Part shown: piece by piece, positions 24,160 through 27,961 of the stretch
How positions within the stretch are numbered: position 1 is the stretch's first letter
Layout of the letters: each line of letters opens with the position of its first letter
From: a virus
Length of the DNA: 27,961 bases
IMG/VR virus record: IMGVR_UViG_3300042460_000591
Span: 1 to 27,961 of that record
Strand: one strand, 5' to 3'
Program-made: the position numbers and the translations under genes
The notes under the pieces: model-generated
Database searches by the model: none
What the model saw: only the letters and a program-made list of their open reading frames with translations
Told to the model about the DNA's origin: nothing

Positions 24160-26019
24160 TTAAGCAATTTCACACCCATTAGCCCCACAAGCAATCTCTC
24201 CACGCAAATCGGTATTATCTTGAAGTTCTGTTATTTTTGTAAGGTCAACATTTTTTAATGTTTTAACCAATCTTTCAAAATCCTCTTCCGTACAATCCTC
24301 AAAAGGTGCTTGAGTATAAGTTCCCCCATTATAAGGTAATACGGACAATCCATTATATGCTTTTCGATTATCCCACATCCATTCACCAACTAAATCCCAT
24401 TCATCTTCTTTAATTGAAACTGTTGCCGATACATTATGAGTATTTTGTCCCGTTCTATGTCCTGGTCTAACCCATTCTTGAGCTACCTTCTTAACACGTT
24501 CTAACATTTGGAATACGGATTCATGTCTTATTATAGCCCCTTTTGGTGCTTTTTGTGGTATACCAATAACGGCAGTATCGTGAGGTCTAAAAAATTCATC
24601 TTCAACCAATTCGGGGTGGTTATTTAACAAGTAAGGGTATATAGACTCGTTTTTTCCAACACGGATTCTTCTGATGTAGTAATCATTATGCCAAGCGTGA
24701 ATACCAGAAGATGTTCCTAACACCAAAGATGAGGTTCCTGATGGTTTAACGGTGGTTGATCTTGCGGATTTATTAATACCAATTAATTCGGCAACTCTCT
24801 CGTTTTCTTCGTTCACTACCTTAGCGGCCTCTTTCATATCATACCCTAAAACAACTCCAGACCCAATGCCTGTCATTCCGATACCAATAAGAGCATCTTT
24901 CTCGGTTGTTCTTTTCCATACATCTCTTAAGTAATGGAAGTCGGTATATCCCGCTTGTAATGTTCCGATAAATGCCGCCCCCTTAACTCTCTCATTAAGA
25001 TCTTCTTGTGATTCAATATCTGACGCATTTACTTCACATAAATTACAAAATTGATTTGGTCGTAGCGCAATTTCACAACACGGATTAGTTCCATAATCTT
25101 TATCGTTTGATAAATAAATTCCCGGTTCTCCCGCTCCTGACAACTCAATACGTTTCCAAAGACCCATAAAGAATTCTTTAGTTATTTTGTGACGAAGAAG
25201 TACTACTGAGTTATTTGCTCTACCTCTTTGTGGATTTTGTTCCCACCAATTTCCTGATTTACAAGAAATCATTTCTTCATCATCTGCACTAAATAAGCTA
25301 ATGAGTGCCGCTCTACGAATTCCGCCCGCTAATACCGCATCAGCAATATGACATATAATATCGTGAGTTTCTATTGGTGTTAACCTTTCACCATCTTTTT
25401 TAGAATCCAAAACTTTTGTAATGTTGTGAATACAATCTTTTAGTGGTTGAGGTCCTGGAGCCTTACCACCAGATGTTACAAGCATCGCACCTTTTTGTCT
25501 AATATCTGAAAAGTCAAATATGGGAGTTGATGATTTATATCCCAAATAAGATTCCATTAACACTTTAATTGAGTCTGCCCATCCTTCAATAGAGTCCCCA
25601 ATTAGGTAACGTCTTGTTCTTGTTGGGTTTGGCCTTTTAATTTCAGGTAGTTTTTCAACGTGATGTTTTTGAACTGAGAATCCAACACCTGTTCCACCTA
25701 ATAATAGGAACATTGTTTCAGAAAAAGAATCTACGTGGTCAATTGGCGTGTAAGCACAATTATAAATTCTATTTGGTGAAATCTCAATCGACTTACCCCC
25801 AAATTGTAAGGATCTCATTGATGGAAGAATTTTCTTATCATACACCATTTTGTATACTTCCTCAATATCGTTTTTAATATGTGGGTATTTCTTAATATGC
25901 ATATCCTTATTTCGTGTAACTAATTCTTCCCATGTTTCCCGTCTATTAAGTTCGGGAACAAATTTAGCGTATTTCATATACACTGTAATGTCACTCAGTA
26001 TTCTTTGTGAAACGTCCAT
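24160..26019 (-). CDS. nrdJ: Class II (adenosylcobalamin-dependent, monomeric-type) ribonucleotide reductase (619 aa)
   Basis: Converts ribonucleotides to deoxyribonucleotides, raising DNA precursor supply during phage replication. Visible landmarks are PSMRSLQFGG (66-75); NCAY with Cys88, the likely first redox Cys; NPCCE at 312-316, the N-x-C-x-E active-site motif with radical Cys314 and Glu316; Cys325 eleven residues later, the usual spacing to the second redox Cys; PSGTSS (426-431); and a C-terminal CGANGC (611-616), the mobile thiol pair that re-reduces the active site. This set fits the monomeric class II enzymes typified by Lactobacillus leichmannii RTPR; 619 residues is shorter than that enzyme (739). 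No small-subunit or NrdG-type activase gene is nearby, consistent with class II. The enzyme would need host cobalamin. It lies between genes for the helicase and the DUF5522-like protein. Confidence 0.88.
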   Translation of the reverse strand: MDVSQRILSDITVYMKYAKFVPELNRRETWEELVTRNKDMHIKKYPHIKNDIEEVYKMVYDKKILPSMRSLQFGGKSIEISPNRIYNCAYTPIDHVDSFSETMFLLLGGTGVGFSVQKHHVEKLPEIKRPNPTRTRRYLIGDSIEGWADSIKVLMESYLGYKSSTPIFDFSDIRQKGAMLVTSGGKAPGPQPLKDCIHNITKVLDSKKDGERLTPIETHDIICHIADAVLAGGIRRAALISLFSADDEEMISCKSGNWWEQNPQRGRANNSVVLLRHKITKEFFMGLWKRIELSGAGEPGIYLSNDKDYGTNPCCEIALRPNQFCNLCEVNASDIESQEDLNERVKGAAFIGTLQAGYTDFHYLRDVWKRTTEKDALIGIGMTGIGSGVVLGYDMKEAAKVVNEENERVAELIGINKSARSTTVKPSGTSSLVLGTSSGIHAWHNDYYIRRIRVGKNESIYPYLLNNHPELVEDEFFRPHDTAVIGIPQKAPKGAIIRHESVFQMLERVKKVAQEWVRPGHRTGQNTHNVSATVSIKEDEWDLVGEWMWDNRKAYNGLSVLPYNGGTYTQAPFEDCTEEDFERLVKTLKNVDLTKITELQDNTDLRGEIACGANGCEIA

Positions 26020-26040
26020 TTTTTGTTTAATTTTTAAAAT

Positions 26041-27435
26041 TTAATTATTAGTTGAGGTCTTTTCGGTTTCCCTCTGTCTCCTTTTTTCAAAGACTTCCTT
26101 AACTCTCTGTCTTTGTCTTTCTTCCTTTTGTTCTTCAATACCTAAGAACGTCATTGAACTTTCAGTGTCAATATCTATCATTGCGTTATCAAACTTACAA
26201 TTTTCAAACACAACCCCATCGTCACCGATTCTTGATTTTGTTATAGCTATTGTCGCCAACTTCAGCTCCTTTTGTTGTAGGGTCTTGGCCACTGAAATAA
26301 TTACGTGTCCAACTTGTGCTTTTTTGATGGATCCCCCCATTTGATCTGTAGTTACGACCTCTGATGAAATAGACGCTCTATTACCTTGAGTTGCTGTCCA
26401 TCCTACCAAATTAAGTTCGTGACACATCGCCTCAAATCCCCTCATAACCGATCCTTCACTTTTCCATTCGTCACCCAAATTCTTATCCGGAACAACACAA
26501 TCAATGTAATCCAACACAACCATATCAATCTTAATCCCATCAGCAACCATCTTTCTAATTTGATTTTTTAATTGTAACATCGTTACTGTGTCCGATGGCA
26601 ATTTTTTCATAATTAGTTTGTTTGGCATACTATCTTCAATCTCTCTAACTTTAGTCATTACCTCTTCTTTTCTCTCTGACAAATCATCAGGGTGGATTTT
26701 TGTCCACAAAGTGTAGTGTTTTCTCTGTATTATTTTTGGATTATCCTCAAAAAACACTTGGAGAACGTTATTACCTAAGTTAAATGCGTGGTTGGCAATC
26801 TTAGTTAAAATCGTAGACTTACCCACACCTGTTGGTGCTAAAATAACTCCAATTTCACCTCTTGCTAAACCACCTTTCAATAGTCTATCAATACCTGGTA
26901 TTCCCATTGGAATTGGGTGTCTATAATCATCATCAAGAACTTGTTCAAGATTTGAAAATACATTCATCATTGATGTGTCTTTTGCTCCCACTTGTAATGC
27001 CTCTCTAACCAATTCTTCAAGAGTGTCATAATTTTCAAACTCACCTCCGTCAATAATCTTTTGAGCCTTACCCATCACCTTTTGAAGTTCCTGTTGTTTA
27101 CAAAACTTTAACGCCTTTTCTTGGACAAAACCTACACCATCGATAGGTGCGTCTTTAATCTTCTTAATAGTGTCAAGAACAATTTTTGACGCAATTTCTT
27201 GTTGTAGTTCTGATTTTGTAACCTGTTCAAGTGTCTCAAAAGATGGTGTGTGATCAAACTTAACATAATACTCTCTAACCATCTGTATTATTATTTTGAA
27301 GTATTTGTTTTCAAAATAGTTGTTCTCTATTACATCGATTATTGAGTGTGAAAAATCCTTATCTAATATAATTTGATTTAGTAGTTGTAACTGAAATGTG
27401 TTACCTAAATATTCAAAATTTTTGCCCGTCGCCAT
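26041..27435 (-). CDS. 41: Replicative DNA helicase, DnaB / T4 gp41-type (464 aa)
   Basis: The hexameric helicase that unwinds the replication fork; T4 gp41 has 475 residues. The RecA-like motor is clear: Walker A APTGVGKST at 200-208, a catalytic Glu in VFFE (230), Walker B DMVVLDYID at 304-312, a sensor motif TATQGNR (347-353) and the KSR/G segment AITKSRIGDDG (397-407), which corresponds to the arginine-finger region of DnaB. Residues 1-150 form the N-terminal collar domain (FEYLGNTFQLQLLNQIILD). The C-terminus is a charged helix (EEQKEERQRQRVKEVFEKRR) ending in a flexible tail, a likely loader or primase contact. The coding strand has GAAAGGA about 9 nt before the start, one of few Shine-Dalgarno-like signals here. 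Confidence 0.92.
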   Translation of the reverse strand: MATGKNFEYLGNTFQLQLLNQIILDKDFSHSIIDVIENNYFENKYFKIIIQMVREYYVKFDHTPSFETLEQVTKSELQQEIASKIVLDTIKKIKDAPIDGVGFVQEKALKFCKQQELQKVMGKAQKIIDGGEFENYDTLEELVREALQVGAKDTSMMNVFSNLEQVLDDDYRHPIPMGIPGIDRLLKGGLARGEIGVILAPTGVGKSTILTKIANHAFNLGNNVLQVFFEDNPKIIQRKHYTLWTKIHPDDLSERKEEVMTKVREIEDSMPNKLIMKKLPSDTVTMLQLKNQIRKMVADGIKIDMVVLDYIDCVVPDKNLGDEWKSEGSVMRGFEAMCHELNLVGWTATQGNRASISSEVVTTDQMGGSIKKAQVGHVIISVAKTLQQKELKLATIAITKSRIGDDGVVFENCKFDNAMIDIDTESSMTFLGIEEQKEERQRQRVKEVFEKRRQRETEKTSTNN

Positions 27436-27460
27436 GTTTTTTTTCCTTTCGTTTGTAAAG

Positions 27461-27467
27461 ATAAATA
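27461..27467 (-). promoter_or_regulatory. TATTTAT motif before the helicase gene
   Basis: The coding strand reads TAGTATTTATCTTTAC, then a leader with GAAAGGAAAAAAAAC before the start; the core is 25 nt from the ATG. It directly follows the stop of the upstream gene. The overlapping TATCTTTA is also one base from the Bacteroidota sigma -7 consensus TAnnTTTG, so a host-type promoter is an alternative reading for this copy. Confidence 0.4.
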
Positions 27468-27470
27468 CTA

Positions 27471-27920
27471 TTAGTTTTTAATAAATTCTGGATATAAAAA
27501 ATTAAAATCTTTACCTGAAAAAATGTCAGTAAGTGTTGAGAGTATGTTTTTCAACTTGGGTCGTAGGTCAACGGTATATCTCACCTTTGGAGGGTATGCT
27601 TTAGCGTTAAACGCTCTATGACAAATTGTCAGGTCTCCCAATTTAATTAGTAAATTAAAAACCTCATCACCATCCGTAATTGACGTGTTTAATACTTCAG
27701 GATTTTCCGTAATTTCATATTGATTATCTAACATATAACTAACGGTTCTCATCTTTAGATTATGTTGAAGTTCTGCGCAAAACACCCTTATATAGTCGTA
27801 AAACTCCTCAGATTTGTGGGCATTTCGGTTGAAATTCCTAACATTAAAGAATCGTTGGACAACGATATTATCATTACACATTAACAAAAACTCTAATTTT
27901 GTTATTTCTTGTTCTTTCAT
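27471..27920 (-). CDS. Probable head-vertex assembly chaperone-like protein (149 aa)
   Basis: A small soluble protein. Residues about 14-33 read MCNDNIVVQRFFNVRNFNRN. To my recollection this 'NdIivQRyFNVrnfn' pattern is typical of the small proteins annotated as head vertex assembly chaperone (T4 gp40-like) in T4-type marine phages. In those genomes the gene often lies directly before the gp41 helicase gene, as here, 35 nt away. The middle (EEFYDYIRVFCAELQHNLKM) is helical, and the end (LKNILSTLTDIFSGKDFNFLY) is also helical. No membrane segment is evident, although gp40 is membrane-associated in T4. The leader is strongly A-rich with no Shine-Dalgarno. The recognition is from memory of one motif plus synteny, so treat it as probable rather than certain. 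Confidence 0.55.
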   Translation of the reverse strand: MKEQEITKLEFLLMCNDNIVVQRFFNVRNFNRNAHKSEEFYDYIRVFCAELQHNLKMRTVSYMLDNQYEITENPEVLNTSITDGDEVFNLLIKLGDLTICHRAFNAKAYPPKVRYTVDLRPKLKNILSTLTDIFSGKDFNFLYPEFIKN

Positions 27921-27944
27921 TTTTTTGTTTTACTTTTGTTTTTA

Positions 27945-27961
27945 AAATTTGTTTTTTCTTT
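27945..27961. repeat. 17-nt leader sequence, identical to 11029-11045 (window edge)
   Basis: The last 17 bases of the window, aaatttgttttttcttt, repeat the leader of the gene starting at 11025. On the coding strand this is AAAGAAAAAACAAATTT, about 25 nt before the start of the probable chaperone gene. The match reaches the window edge, so its true extent is unknown. Confidence 0.5.

Noticed and set aside
24160-26019. Class I or III ribonucleotide reductase
   Set aside because: No beta-subunit gene or activase neighbour, and the N-x-C-x-E motif with a C-terminal C-x4-C fits the monomeric class II type better than the glycyl-radical class III enzyme.
1-27961. tRNA genes, CRISPR arrays, insertion sequences or a diversity-generating retroelement template repeat near the adhesin genes
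   Set aside because: Gaps are at most about 95 nt and I found no cloverleaf, spacer-repeat pattern, transposase or reverse transcriptase. The adhesin repeats are protein-level units, not near-identical DNA copies.

Overview
This window is a piece of a tailed-phage genome of the contractile-tail (T4-like myovirus) type, about two-thirds A+T, and every gene I can support lies on the minus strand. The landmarks are a gp25-like baseplate protein, a gp6/J-like baseplate wedge protein, a protein with a P2 gpI / T4 gp7-like tail segment, a DnaB/T4 gp41-type replicative helicase and a class II ribonucleotide reductase. The host is probably a member of the Bacteroidota. The evidence is indirect: several virion proteins carry repeats of the kind found in the flavobacterial gliding adhesin SprB, one small gene is a DUF5522-type Cys protein common in Bacteroidota, and most genes have A-rich leaders instead of Shine-Dalgarno sequences. 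It could be an isolate or a metagenome contig; the sequence does not say.

Layout, read in the direction of transcription (right to left). (1) 27920-23927 is a replication/metabolism unit: a small protein resembling a head-vertex assembly chaperone, the replicative helicase, a B12-dependent-type ribonucleotide reductase and a small Cys-motif protein, closed by a strong terminator that overlaps the last stop codon. (2) 23881-22982 holds two small genes that share an N-terminal peptide; the second has hydrophobic segments and is followed by a second clear terminator. (3) 22886-20577 holds gp25 and gp6. (4) 20502-4953 is a long, tightly packed run of virion genes. Four of its junctions are overlapping TAATG stop/start pairs. 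It includes a 1880-residue protein with a hydrophobic core, several unrecognised baseplate-region proteins, a PKD-containing protein, the gpI/gp7-like protein and a protein built largely of SprB-like repeats. (5) 4949 to the left edge is an accessory tail-tip/adhesin region: a small Thr-Pro-linker protein, a probable GT-A glycosyltransferase, another repeat-bearing protein and a partial Thr-Pro-rich protein that runs off the window.

In the likely working model, gp25, gp6 and the gpI-like protein form the conserved baseplate wedge. The five proteins encoded between gp6 and the gpI-like protein, together with the repeat proteins, decorate it and recognise the host. The glycosyltransferase may modify either host glycans or the virion's own Thr/Pro linkers. 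A short motif, TATTTAT on the coding strand, sits 5-25 nt before the start in seven of the ten gaps longer than 15 nt and is a candidate phage promoter or leader element. No stretch longer than 300 bases lacks a gene; the largest gap (22887-22981) holds a terminator and one copy of the motif. I see no tRNA, rRNA, CRISPR array, insertion sequence or plus-strand gene.
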